Under the pieces are notes generated by a model. That model searched no databases. It had not been told where the DNA came from and saw only the letters and a program-made list of their open reading frames with translations. From positions 1-35,031 of the forward strand of contig CAMQVI010000015.1 in assembly GCA_947038195.1 (NCBI GenBank): DNA of 35,031 nt, written 5' to 3'. Below, one piece after another: positions 25,762-33,082 of this stretch. Position 1 is the stretch's first letter, and every line of letters starts with the position of its first letter. A program made the translations under genes and the position numbers. This stretch comes from an uncultured Brevinema sp. Its GTDB lineage: Bacteria; Spirochaetota; Brevinematia; Brevinematales; Brevinemataceae.

Positions 25762-26589
25762 ATGGTATTAGATGCCCAAATTAAAAAAATCCAATCAGTG
25801 GCCTTAACAATGAGAAACTCAATTGTTGACACAGTGGGAATAGGTAAAGTGGGGCATATAGGAGGCTCTTTATCCGCCACAGATATAGTAGCCACTCTAT
25901 ATTTTCACAAGATGAATATCAGTCCACAAGACCCTAAAAACAAGGATAGAGACAGGTTTTTATTGAGTAAAGGGCATGTTTCATTAGTGCAATATGTTGC
26001 ATTAGCTGAATTAGGATTTTTTCCTAAAGAGGAGTTGAAAAACATGAAAACTCTAGGATCCATGCTACAAGGTCACCCAGACATGATAAAAACTCCAGGT
26101 ATTGAAGCAGGCACAGGATCTCTAGGACAAGGATTGTCTATTTCTAATGGTATGGCGTTGGCTATGAAAATGGATAACTCTCAAGGCAAGGTATATGTAT
26201 TGATAGGGGATGGAGAGCTTGCAGAAGGACAAAATTGGGAAGCAGCAATGTATGCGTCTGCAAATAATATCGATAATCTTGTTGCTATTGTTGATAAAAA
26301 CGATCTTCAAGCTACAGGAACTACGGCAGAACGTTTGTGTTTAGGATCTATAGCAGATAAATGGAGAGCATTTGACTGGCATGTGATAGAGATTTCAGGG
26401 CATGATATTAAGGAAATTATAGAGGCGCTTGATACTGCTGATACGATTAAAGGAAAACCTACTGCTATTATTGCAAAAACAATCAAAGGGAAAGGGATTT
26501 CTTTTACGGAGAATGTTGTAGCATTTCATAATGGTATGCTGACAGCAGAACAACATCAAATTGCTAAAGAAGAATTAAAAATTAAATAG
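25762..26589 (+). CDS. Transketolase, N-terminal (thiamine diphosphate-binding) subunit
   Basis: This 275-residue protein is the first half of a split transketolase. The enzyme transfers a two-carbon ketol unit between a ketose and an aldehyde. It has the thiamine-diphosphate motif GDG (149-151) ending near N180 (VDKNDLQ), plus GHIGGSLSATD (31-41), LSKGHVSLVQY (with H72), GHPDMIKTPGIEAGTGSLGQ and FHNGMLTAEQ. A strong GGAGG precedes the ATG. It is first in the operon and 8 bases before the second half. Split transketolases in catabolic clusters often act on unusual ketoses rather than pentose phosphates, so this need not be the housekeeping enzyme; its true substrate cannot be read from the sequence. 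Confidence 0.92.
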   Translation: MVLDAQIKKIQSVALTMRNSIVDTVGIGKVGHIGGSLSATDIVATLYFHKMNISPQDPKNKDRDRFLLSKGHVSLVQYVALAELGFFPKEELKNMKTLGSMLQGHPDMIKTPGIEAGTGSLGQGLSISNGMALAMKMDNSQGKVYVLIGDGELAEGQNWEAAMYASANNIDNLVAIVDKNDLQATGTTAERLCLGSIADKWRAFDWHVIEISGHDIKEIIEALDTADTIKGKPTAIIAKTIKGKGISFTENVVAFHNGMLTAEQHQIAKEELKIK

Positions 26590-26597
26590 AGGGATAT

Positions 26598-27530
26598 ATG
26601 AGTACAAATAGTCAAAGAGTAGCTTACGGAGAGCAACTAGTAGAACTCGGAAAAAAATATAATAATGTAGTTGTATTAGAAGCAGACTTAGGGAAATCAA
26701 CTATGTCTAGCCTTTTTGAAAAAGAATTTCCTGAGAGATTCTTTGAAGTAGGTATAGCCGAACAAAATATGGCTTCAATAGCGGCTGGATTCGCTGTAAC
26801 GGATAAAGTTGCTTTTATAAATTCATTTGCAGTGTTTGTCACAGGGAGATCTTTTGACCAAATTCGTCAAACAATTTCTATTGGTAAACTAAATGTCAAA
26901 ATATGTGGGTCTAGTGCGGGACTCTCAGATTTTGGAGACGGATCTACGCACCAATCTATTGAAGATATTGCCATCATGAGATCTATTCCTAATATGACAG
27001 TGCTTGTCCCTATGGATAGTGTAGAAACAAAAAAAATGGTAGAAGCTGCGTACCATCATGAAGGTCCTGTATATATTAGAGTTAATCGTAATGATCTTCC
27101 TATTTATAAAAAAGAAGATGAAGAATTCACTATTGGCAAATTATATACGATTCGTGAAGGAAAAGATGTGGTTGTATTCGCTAATGGTGTGATGATCTCC
27201 ATAGCAATGGAAGCAGCAGAAATACTTGCTAAAGAAAATATAGATATTAAAATTATCAATGTAAGTACTATTAAAAAATTAGACAGACAAGCAGTTGTTG
27301 ATAGTTGTAAATCTTGTAAAGGTGTAGTTACCGCTGAAGAACATAGTGTCATTGGGGGGCTTGGGTCTTCTATTACTGAAGCACTTCGTATGGAGAAAAA
27401 TATCGCTATAGAATTTGTTGGAGTACAAGATTCATATGGTACTTCGGCAAGTAATTACCAAGATTTACTTACACACTATGGCTTAACGTCACAAGCTATT
27501 GTAGATGCTGTTAAAAAAGTGATGAAATAA
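26598..27530 (+). CDS. Transketolase, C-terminal (pyrimidine-binding) subunit
   Basis: The second half of the split transketolase, 310 residues. It contains the pyrimidine-binding domain with the cofactor-activating glutamate E55 in VGIAEQNMASIAAGFA, FINSFAVFVTGRSFDQIRQT, the substrate-side loop GSSAGLSDFGDGSTHQSIED, and a C-terminal transketolase domain (from about 185). The active sites of such enzymes form at the interface of the two polypeptides, so both genes are needed. Sizes, order and the 8-base spacing fit the pattern of split transketolases. The 1-deoxyxylulose-5-phosphate synthase family is excluded because that enzyme is a single larger chain. Confidence 0.92.
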   Translation: MSTNSQRVAYGEQLVELGKKYNNVVVLEADLGKSTMSSLFEKEFPERFFEVGIAEQNMASIAAGFAVTDKVAFINSFAVFVTGRSFDQIRQTISIGKLNVKICGSSAGLSDFGDGSTHQSIEDIAIMRSIPNMTVLVPMDSVETKKMVEAAYHHEGPVYIRVNRNDLPIYKKEDEEFTIGKLYTIREGKDVVVFANGVMISIAMEAAEILAKENIDIKIINVSTIKKLDRQAVVDSCKSCKGVVTAEEHSVIGGLGSSITEALRMEKNIAIEFVGVQDSYGTSASNYQDLLTHYGLTSQAIVDAVKKVMK

Positions 27531-27555
27531 TTATATTATTAAAGGAGAGTAGAGT

Positions 27556-28440
27556 ATGAAAATTGGATTTATAGGACTTGGTATTATGGGGAAACCCATG
27601 TCAAAAAATTTATTAAAAGCTGGATATGAATTACTTGTTTATGATGTAAATGAAGCTTCTATGAAAGAAGTTGCTAGCCAAGGCGCTAGTATAGCAAGTT
27701 CTCCTCAAGAAGTTGCTGAAAATTGTAAATTAATCTTAACAATGCTACCTAATTCCCCCCATGTCAGAACTGTTATAGCAGGAGACAAAGGTGTTTTAGC
27801 AGGTATTACACCAGGATCTATGGTAGTAGATATGAGCTCTATTGCCCCAGGTGTATCCAAAGAATTATGCGCATTACTGGAAGCAAAAGGTGCTGATATG
27901 CTAGATGCTCCTGTAAGTGGAGGAGAACCAAAAGCTATAGATGGAACTCTTTCTTTTATGGTAGGAGGAAAAGAAGATATCTTTGAAAAATGTAAAGACA
28001 TTTTAGGCAAAATGGGAGCTTCTGTTATCCTTTGTGGTTCTATAGGGGCTGGCAATACTACTAAATTAGCAAATCAAATTATTGTAGCTCTCAATATAGC
28101 AGCTATGTCGGAGGCTTTTGTTCTAGGTAAAAAAGCAGGAGTAAATCCAGAGGCTATATATAATGCTATCCGAGGAGGTTTAGCTGGAAGTACTGTTCTG
28201 GATGCTAAAGCACCAATGGTGCTTGAAGGTAATTTCAAACCTGGATTTCGTATAGAGTTACATATTAAAGACCTTGCTAATGCATTAGAAACAGCAAAAG
28301 AAGTAGGGGTTCCTCTTCCTCTCACTAGTCAAATAATGGAGATTTTGCAGGCATTGAAAGTTGATGGGAAAGAAATGAATGATCATTGTGGCATTATAGA
28401 ATTCTATGAAAAATTAGCTCATATTCAAGCTAGAAAGTAG
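27556..28440 (+). CDS. Beta-hydroxyacid dehydrogenase, tartronate-semialdehyde-reductase-like (GarR/GlxR group)
   Basis: The 294-residue protein belongs to the 3-hydroxyisobutyrate/2-hydroxy-3-oxopropionate dehydrogenase family. It has the Rossmann motif GLGIMG (7-12), the substrate loop DAPVSGGEPKA (117-127), and the catalytic lysine K170 with N173 in GAGNTTKLANQ. GarR/GlxR enzymes reduce tartronate semialdehyde to D-glycerate with NADH or NADPH. The glycerate kinase gene at the end of the same cassette supports that role. Relatives include LtnD (threonate) and YihU (sulfolactaldehyde), so the substrate is inferred from context. A clear AGGAGAG lies before the ATG. Confidence 0.85.
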   Translation: MKIGFIGLGIMGKPMSKNLLKAGYELLVYDVNEASMKEVASQGASIASSPQEVAENCKLILTMLPNSPHVRTVIAGDKGVLAGITPGSMVVDMSSIAPGVSKELCALLEAKGADMLDAPVSGGEPKAIDGTLSFMVGGKEDIFEKCKDILGKMGASVILCGSIGAGNTTKLANQIIVALNIAAMSEAFVLGKKAGVNPEAIYNAIRGGLAGSTVLDAKAPMVLEGNFKPGFRIELHIKDLANALETAKEVGVPLPLTSQIMEILQALKVDGKEMNDHCGIIEFYEKLAHIQARK

Positions 28441-28470
28441 AAATGATTAATAAAAAATAGGATGGATTTT

Positions 28471-29271
28471 ATGTCTATACAAAAAAATTTAGAAAAACTA
28501 TTTTCATTAGAAAACAAAGTGGTCTTATTAACAGGGGCTTCTGGAGGTATAGGAGAAGAAATAGCTAAGGGTTTAGCTAGTATAGGTGCGACAATGATAC
28601 TGTGTGATCTTGATATCAATAAACTACAAACTGTTGAGAAAAAAATTGTGGACGATGGGTATAAAGCTCAATCTTATAGTTTAGATATTGCAAATAGCAC
28701 ATCTATAAAAGATTGTGTTAAGGAAGTAATTGAAAACAATCAGAAAATAGATGTTCTTATTAATTGTGCAGGTATTAATAAGCGTGAGCTGTGTACGGAA
28801 GTTACAGAGAGTACATATGATAAAATAATGGATGTTAACTTAAAAGGAGCATTCTTTTTAAGTCAAGAAGTTGTTAAACATATGATTAATTCAAAGGCTG
28901 GCAGTATTATTAATATTTCTTCCCACAATGCTGTAAGTATGTTAGGGGGATGTGGTGTCTATGGTGCATCTAAAAGCGGTCTGACAGCTATTACGAGGGC
29001 GCAGTGTATAGAATTGGCTCCTTACGGAATTCGTTCTAATGCTATTGCTCCTGGACACATTAGTACCCCTTTGACAGCACCACTATGGACAGACAAGTCT
29101 CGTTCACAATATTTATTAGATAGAATAGCAATGAATAGACCTGGTACACCCCAAGACCTTCTAGGTATAATAGTATTACTTGCCTCTGACGCATCTTCAT
29201 ATATGTCAGGAATGATGTACCATGTTGATGGAGGTTGTTTAGCGGGTGGGCAACCTTGGGAATTAAGTTAG
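28471..29271 (+). CDS. Short-chain dehydrogenase/reductase, gluconate 5-dehydrogenase-like
   Basis: I start at 28471 (MSIQKN, 266 residues): AGGA ends 8 bases before it, whereas the ATG at 28462 overlaps that site. The classical SDR elements are present: TGASGGIG (21-28), N98 in NCAG, and the catalytic S151, Y164, K168 (GVYGASK). The C-terminus DGGCLAGGQPWELS is shared by sugar-acid and polyol dehydrogenases of the gluconate 5-dehydrogenase / KduD group. It probably oxidises or reduces a hydroxyl next to the end of a sugar or sugar acid. The cassette context makes it the candidate first oxidation step. Substrate is not determined. Confidence 0.82.
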   Translation: MSIQKNLEKLFSLENKVVLLTGASGGIGEEIAKGLASIGATMILCDLDINKLQTVEKKIVDDGYKAQSYSLDIANSTSIKDCVKEVIENNQKIDVLINCAGINKRELCTEVTESTYDKIMDVNLKGAFFLSQEVVKHMINSKAGSIINISSHNAVSMLGGCGVYGASKSGLTAITRAQCIELAPYGIRSNAIAPGHISTPLTAPLWTDKSRSQYLLDRIAMNRPGTPQDLLGIIVLLASDASSYMSGMMYHVDGGCLAGGQPWELS

Positions 29272-29281
29272 AAAAAGATTG

Positions 29282-29308
29282 ATAGATGATTCTAAATCTA
29301 TTTTTTTT
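29282..29308 (+). terminator. Weak terminator or attenuator before dctP
   Basis: ATAGAT (29282-29287) pairs with ATCTAT (29296-29301), followed by eight T (29301-29308). The short 6-bp A/T-rich stem suggests partial termination after the short-chain dehydrogenase gene. Confidence 0.45.
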
Positions 29309-29322
29309 AAATAAATATAAGA

Positions 29323-29345
29323 GTTAATTAGAAAGTCTAATTAAC
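29323..29345 (+). promoter_or_regulatory. Leader hairpin just before the dctP ribosome site
   Basis: GTTAATTAGA (29323-29332) and TCTAATTAAC (29336-29345) are perfect 10-bp arms with a 3-base loop, abutting AAGGAAGG, the dctP ribosome site. It may stabilise a processed 5' end of the dctP mRNA, or act as an operator palindrome in DNA. Confidence 0.55.
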
Positions 29346-29359
29346 AAGGAAGGTATCAT

Positions 29360-30361
29360 ATGAAAAATGCAATGTGGATAGCACTGATTTTTGTTTTTTT
29401 AAGTGCAGGATGTGTCGATGGTAAAACTCCAGATGGGAAGGTTATACTTACATTATCAACTCCAGATCCAGATGGTTCTTCAATAACAGAAGCAGCGAAA
29501 GAATTTGCTAAGCAATTAGCTGAAAATAGTAAAGGGGAAATTGAAGTCAAAGTATATCCGAATGGCTCTCTTTATGGAGGAGACCCATCAGCAGGAGTAA
29601 AACAATTGAGTGCAGGTGGGTTAGATATGTTGACTCTTACAGCCTCTCTTTATGCTAATTTCAACCCTGAGTTTACTATTTTAAGTATTCCTTATCTCTT
29701 TAAAGATTTGGCTCAGTATAAAGAATACATTAATAGTTCTTATGGAGACGGATTGTTAGAAAGTTTAGATACCCTAGGTATTAATGGATTGACATTTTGG
29801 AATAGAAGTTTTAGGAAGATTACTAGCTCTGTAAGACCTATTAACTCTCCAGAGGATTTAAAAGGAATTAAATTACGTGTTCTTAACAACGCCTTATGGG
29901 TTGAATATTTTCAAGCAGCAGGGGCTATTACCACACCTATGGCTTTTGGAGAGGTATACAGTGCATTACAACTAAATACAGTAGATGGACAAGAAAATCC
30001 TATTGATATTCCTTGGAGTTCTAAATTTTATGAAGTTCAAAAATATTTATCTCATACTGATCATATTACAGATGCATGGATTGTTGGTTTTAATAAAGAA
30101 AAATTCAATAAATTATCTAAAAAACATCAAGATATTATTGCCTCTACAGCAAAAGAAATGCAAGATTGGAAATTTGATTATGATCTTAAGATGGACAAAG
30201 AAATTGAAGGAAAACTGGTAGATGCAGGTATGATTATTAATGATGTTTCTCCAGCAAATAAAGCAAAATTCACAACTATTTCAAGAACTCTTTATCCTAA
30301 ATTTAAAGAATTAGTACAGAATGATGAGTTGTTTGATAAAACGATTGAATTGGTTAAATAG
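29360..30361 (+). CDS. dctP: TRAP transporter substrate-binding lipoprotein (DctP family)
   Basis: DctP proteins capture an organic acid outside the inner membrane and hand it to the DctQM permease. The 333 residues begin with a signal ending LSAGC (C18), so this one is predicted to be lipid-anchored, as spirochaete binding proteins often are, rather than free in the periplasm. Family landmarks follow: FWNRSFRKITS, DLKGIKLRV with the carboxylate-binding arginine R173, GEVYSALQLNTVDGQENPI (GQENP at 210-214), and HIT-DAWIVG. R173 and R152 suggest a carboxylate ligand such as a sugar acid. A strong hairpin lies between it and dctQ. Confidence 0.92.
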   Translation: MKNAMWIALIFVFLSAGCVDGKTPDGKVILTLSTPDPDGSSITEAAKEFAKQLAENSKGEIEVKVYPNGSLYGGDPSAGVKQLSAGGLDMLTLTASLYANFNPEFTILSIPYLFKDLAQYKEYINSSYGDGLLESLDTLGINGLTFWNRSFRKITSSVRPINSPEDLKGIKLRVLNNALWVEYFQAAGAITTPMAFGEVYSALQLNTVDGQENPIDIPWSSKFYEVQKYLSHTDHITDAWIVGFNKEKFNKLSKKHQDIIASTAKEMQDWKFDYDLKMDKEIEGKLVDAGMIINDVSPANKAKFTTISRTLYPKFKELVQNDELFDKTIELVK

Positions 30362-30374
30362 AGCTATTAAACAT

Positions 30375-30426
30375 ATCAGCACATAACGAATTTATATTAA
30401 TATAGTCTGTTGTGTGCTGATTTTTT
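30375..30426 (+). terminator. Intra-operon terminator between dctP and dctQ
   Basis: ATCAGCACATAAC (30375-30387) pairs with GTTGTGTGCTGAT (30409-30421) with one G-U pair around a 21-base loop, followed by a T run to 30426. Partial termination here would make more binding protein than permease, the usual ratio for such transporters. Confidence 0.8.
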
Positions 30427-30438
30427 GAAGAGGTTATT

Positions 30439-30936
30439 ATGAGTAAAAAGGAAGTTTTTGTTTTTTTTAGAGTACTAGAAAAAATATCTGATATTGCTAT
30501 TTCTATGATGGTTGTGTCAATAATAGTTATAGTTCTCTTACAAGTTGTGGCTAGGTATTTTGGGTGGCCTGTTGCTTGGACAGAAGAAGGGTCAAGATAT
30601 TTATTTATATGGATGATGTTTTTAGGCGTTTCTGTTAGTGTTCGACGAGGAGAAGTAGCAAGGGTAACAGTATTTTTACAAGTTATGCCAAAAATTATTC
30701 AACAAATATCTGTATACATATATTTTATTGTGAGTTTTATCTTTTTTAGTTATATGCTCTATACAGGGATAGGGGTAATACACCAACAACTTATGATGAA
30801 TGAAATGGGGACGGTAATTAAAATACCAATGTGGCTAATCGGCATGTGTTTACCTGTTTGTGGTCTAATGGGTATAATAAATCTAATTGCTTGCTTCTTG
30901 TATGATTTAGACAGTATAGCAAGGGGAGATAGTTAA
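30439..30936 (+). CDS. dctQ: TRAP transporter small membrane subunit (DctQ family)
   Basis: The 165-residue protein has four predicted membrane helices (about 18-40, 53-68, 85-108 and 125-155). It carries the DctQ signature in WPVAWTEEGSRYLFIWMMFLGV, where E49 to W58 form the conserved E-x3-R-x4-W-like pattern, and then RRGEVARV. DctQ couples with DctM to form the sodium-driven permease. The stop overlaps the dctM start in TAATG, so translation is coupled. Confidence 0.9.
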   Translation: MSKKEVFVFFRVLEKISDIAISMMVVSIIVIVLLQVVARYFGWPVAWTEEGSRYLFIWMMFLGVSVSVRRGEVARVTVFLQVMPKIIQQISVYIYFIVSFIFFSYMLYTGIGVIHQQLMMNEMGTVIKIPMWLIGMCLPVCGLMGIINLIACFLYDLDSIARGDS

Positions 30937-32213
30937 TGAGTTTATTTTTATTATTTTTGTTTTTAGTCTTTGTTGTTTTTGGGGTGCCTATTGCAATAGC
31001 ATTTGGCATAGCCTCTATCTCAACAATGTTGTTATTTACAGATCTCCCAATGTCTATTATGACTCAATCAATGTTTACTTCTATGAATAGTTTTATAATG
31101 GTATCAGTCCCACTATTTATTTTATCAGGTTCTTTTATGGATGAAGGTGGATGTGCCAGACGTATTTATAATTTTGCAAATGCTTCTATTGGTTGGCTTT
31201 ATGGAGGTTTAGGTCATGTGGCTATACTTTCAAATATGATTTTTGCAGCTATGTCTGGGTCTTCTATAGCAGCTATGGCGAGTATTGGAAAGATGAGTAT
31301 CAATGCATTAGAAGAAAAAGGATACCCTAAAGATTATGCGACAGCAGTTGCCTTAAGTTCTTCAATGTTAGCTGTAATTATTCCACCTAGCATTCTGATG
31401 GTTGTTGCTGCCTCTGTTGCAAATCTCTCTGTAGGGAAAGTTTTATTTGCAGGAGCTATTCCTGGGTTTTTAATTAGTGTAGCGTTTATGATATATAATT
31501 TTATATATTGTAAAAAACACAATATAGGTGAAAAAGCCCCTTTTAGCATGAAGACCCTAATCAAACAGTTTGTTATTGCTATTCCCGCTCTACTAGTCCC
31601 TGTGATTCTTTTAGTAGGAATGTTTTCAGGATATTACACCCCAACTGAAGCAGCGGTCATAGCCGTAGTTTATACTATTTGTATTTCTCTCTTTGTTTAT
31701 AAAGATATTGATATCAAAAGAATCCCTACCATAATTTGTAAAAATGCAAAGGATACAGCATCTATTTTGTTTATTGCTATTACAGCAAAGCCAGCAGCAC
31801 TTATTTTTGAATTAGATGGGCTGCCCTCTATTATAGGTACAGCTATTGCAGCTGTTTCAACAAACCCTATAATTGTTATGTTATTATTATTTCTCTTTTT
31901 AGTTTTTGTAGGCATGTTTATGGATGCTACAGCGGCTATATATATTTTAATTCCAGTTCTACTGCCTGTTGCGGTTTCTTTAGGAATTGATCCTATTTAT
32001 TTCACAGTATTTCTAGTTATAACATTAGCTTTTGGATTAATTACACCTCCTGTAGGAGTGTGTTTATATGCTGCAGCCAATGTTACTGGGTTAAAATTAG
32101 AAACGATAGTCAAAGCATCTTTACCGTGGTTATGCTTGATAGCTGTTTTAATTATAAGCTTTATCTTTTTTCCATGGATAATAACTAAACCTATTGAAAT
32201 ATTTTTTAATTAG
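30936..32213 (+). CDS. dctM: TRAP transporter large permease subunit (DctM family)
   Basis: DctM is the transport channel of the TRAP system and uses a sodium gradient to import the bound acid. The 425 residues are almost wholly hydrophobic with about a dozen helices and the family motifs SVPLFILSGSFMDEGG, MSGSSIAAMASIG, SSSMLAVIIPPSILMVV, FSGYYTPTEAAVIAV, VGMFMDATAAIYILIPVLLP and FGLITPPVGVCLY. The length is normal. The epimerase-like gene follows 9 bases later behind AGGAGG. Confidence 0.95.
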   Translation: MSLFLLFLFLVFVVFGVPIAIAFGIASISTMLLFTDLPMSIMTQSMFTSMNSFIMVSVPLFILSGSFMDEGGCARRIYNFANASIGWLYGGLGHVAILSNMIFAAMSGSSIAAMASIGKMSINALEEKGYPKDYATAVALSSSMLAVIIPPSILMVVAASVANLSVGKVLFAGAIPGFLISVAFMIYNFIYCKKHNIGEKAPFSMKTLIKQFVIAIPALLVPVILLVGMFSGYYTPTEAAVIAVVYTICISLFVYKDIDIKRIPTIICKNAKDTASILFIAITAKPAALIFELDGLPSIIGTAIAAVSTNPIIVMLLLFLFLVFVGMFMDATAAIYILIPVLLPVAVSLGIDPIYFTVFLVITLAFGLITPPVGVCLYAAANVTGLKLETIVKASLPWLCLIAVLIISFIFFPWIITKPIEIFFN

Positions 32214-32222
32214 GAGGACAAT

Positions 32223-33020
32223 ATGAAATTTGGATGTTGTTTAAATATGATAGCCAGTACAGAAGATGGAATAGGGTTAGAGTATCTAGACTCTTTATGT
32301 GCTATAGGTTTTGATTATATAGAATTACCTCTAGCCGAAATGATGATGCTTGATGAAAAAGAGTTTGTTATATTAAAAAATAAACTTGATAATTCATCAG
32401 TATCTTGTGAAGTTTGTAACAACTTTTTTCCTAAAACAATGCGATTAACTGGGGAGGATGTTAATACAGAGTTAATATTAGAGTATGTCTTGAAAGCTGT
32501 AAAAAGAGCTTCCATAATGGGAGCGAAAAACATAGTTTTTGGGAGTGGTTATGCAAAAAATGTTCCTGAAGGATATCCCATAGAAGAAGGGTACCAACAA
32601 GTTGTAGACTTATTATCCCGAATTGCCCCTATAGTTGCAGAAAAAAATATTACTATTGCTATAGAACCCCTTAGAAAAGAAGAATGCAATCTAATTAACA
32701 CTTTCAAGGAAGGGTGTCAACTAGCTAAGGATGTCAATCATCCTAATATTAAAGTACTTGTAGACTTTTACCATTTTTCTGTAGAAAAAGAACCTGTAGA
32801 AAATTTGTATAATGAAGGGCAACAATTTTTACAGCATGTTCATTTTGCAAAAGTAGAAGGACGAGTATTTCCTACTAATATAGGTGATAATGACCACTTA
32901 CCTTTTAGTAATATGTTGAGAGAAATAGGATATCAAACACGTATTAGTATAGAAGCTTATTCCAATGATTTTATAGGGGATGCTACCAAATCTCTTATAT
33001 TTATGAAACAATATTTTTAA
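32223..33020 (+). CDS. D-tagatose-3-epimerase-like sugar isomerase/epimerase (TIM barrel)
   Basis: The 265 residues form an AP-endonuclease-2-type TIM barrel. The metal and catalytic residues fall where they do in D-tagatose 3-epimerases: E148 (IAIEPLRKEECN), D181 and H184 (VDFYHF), H207 (HVHFA) and E244 (SIEAYS). The spacings E148-D181 (33) and D181-H207 (26) match what I recall for the Pseudomonas cichorii enzyme (E152, D185, H211, E246). Such enzymes invert the carbon next to a ketone in free sugars. Hydroxypyruvate isomerase (Hyi/OtnI) is a related alternative that would also suit the neighbouring tartronate-semialdehyde reductase. The product is soluble and in the same operon as the TRAP genes. 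Confidence 0.78.
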   Translation: MKFGCCLNMIASTEDGIGLEYLDSLCAIGFDYIELPLAEMMMLDEKEFVILKNKLDNSSVSCEVCNNFFPKTMRLTGEDVNTELILEYVLKAVKRASIMGAKNIVFGSGYAKNVPEGYPIEEGYQQVVDLLSRIAPIVAEKNITIAIEPLRKEECNLINTFKEGCQLAKDVNHPNIKVLVDFYHFSVEKEPVENLYNEGQQFLQHVHFAKVEGRVFPTNIGDNDHLPFSNMLREIGYQTRISIEAYSNDFIGDATKSLIFMKQYF

Positions 33021-33082
33021 TTATTAAAAATTTTAGCCTAGAAATTTATTGATGTTAAATCATAGCTAAAATAGGAGAGGTA

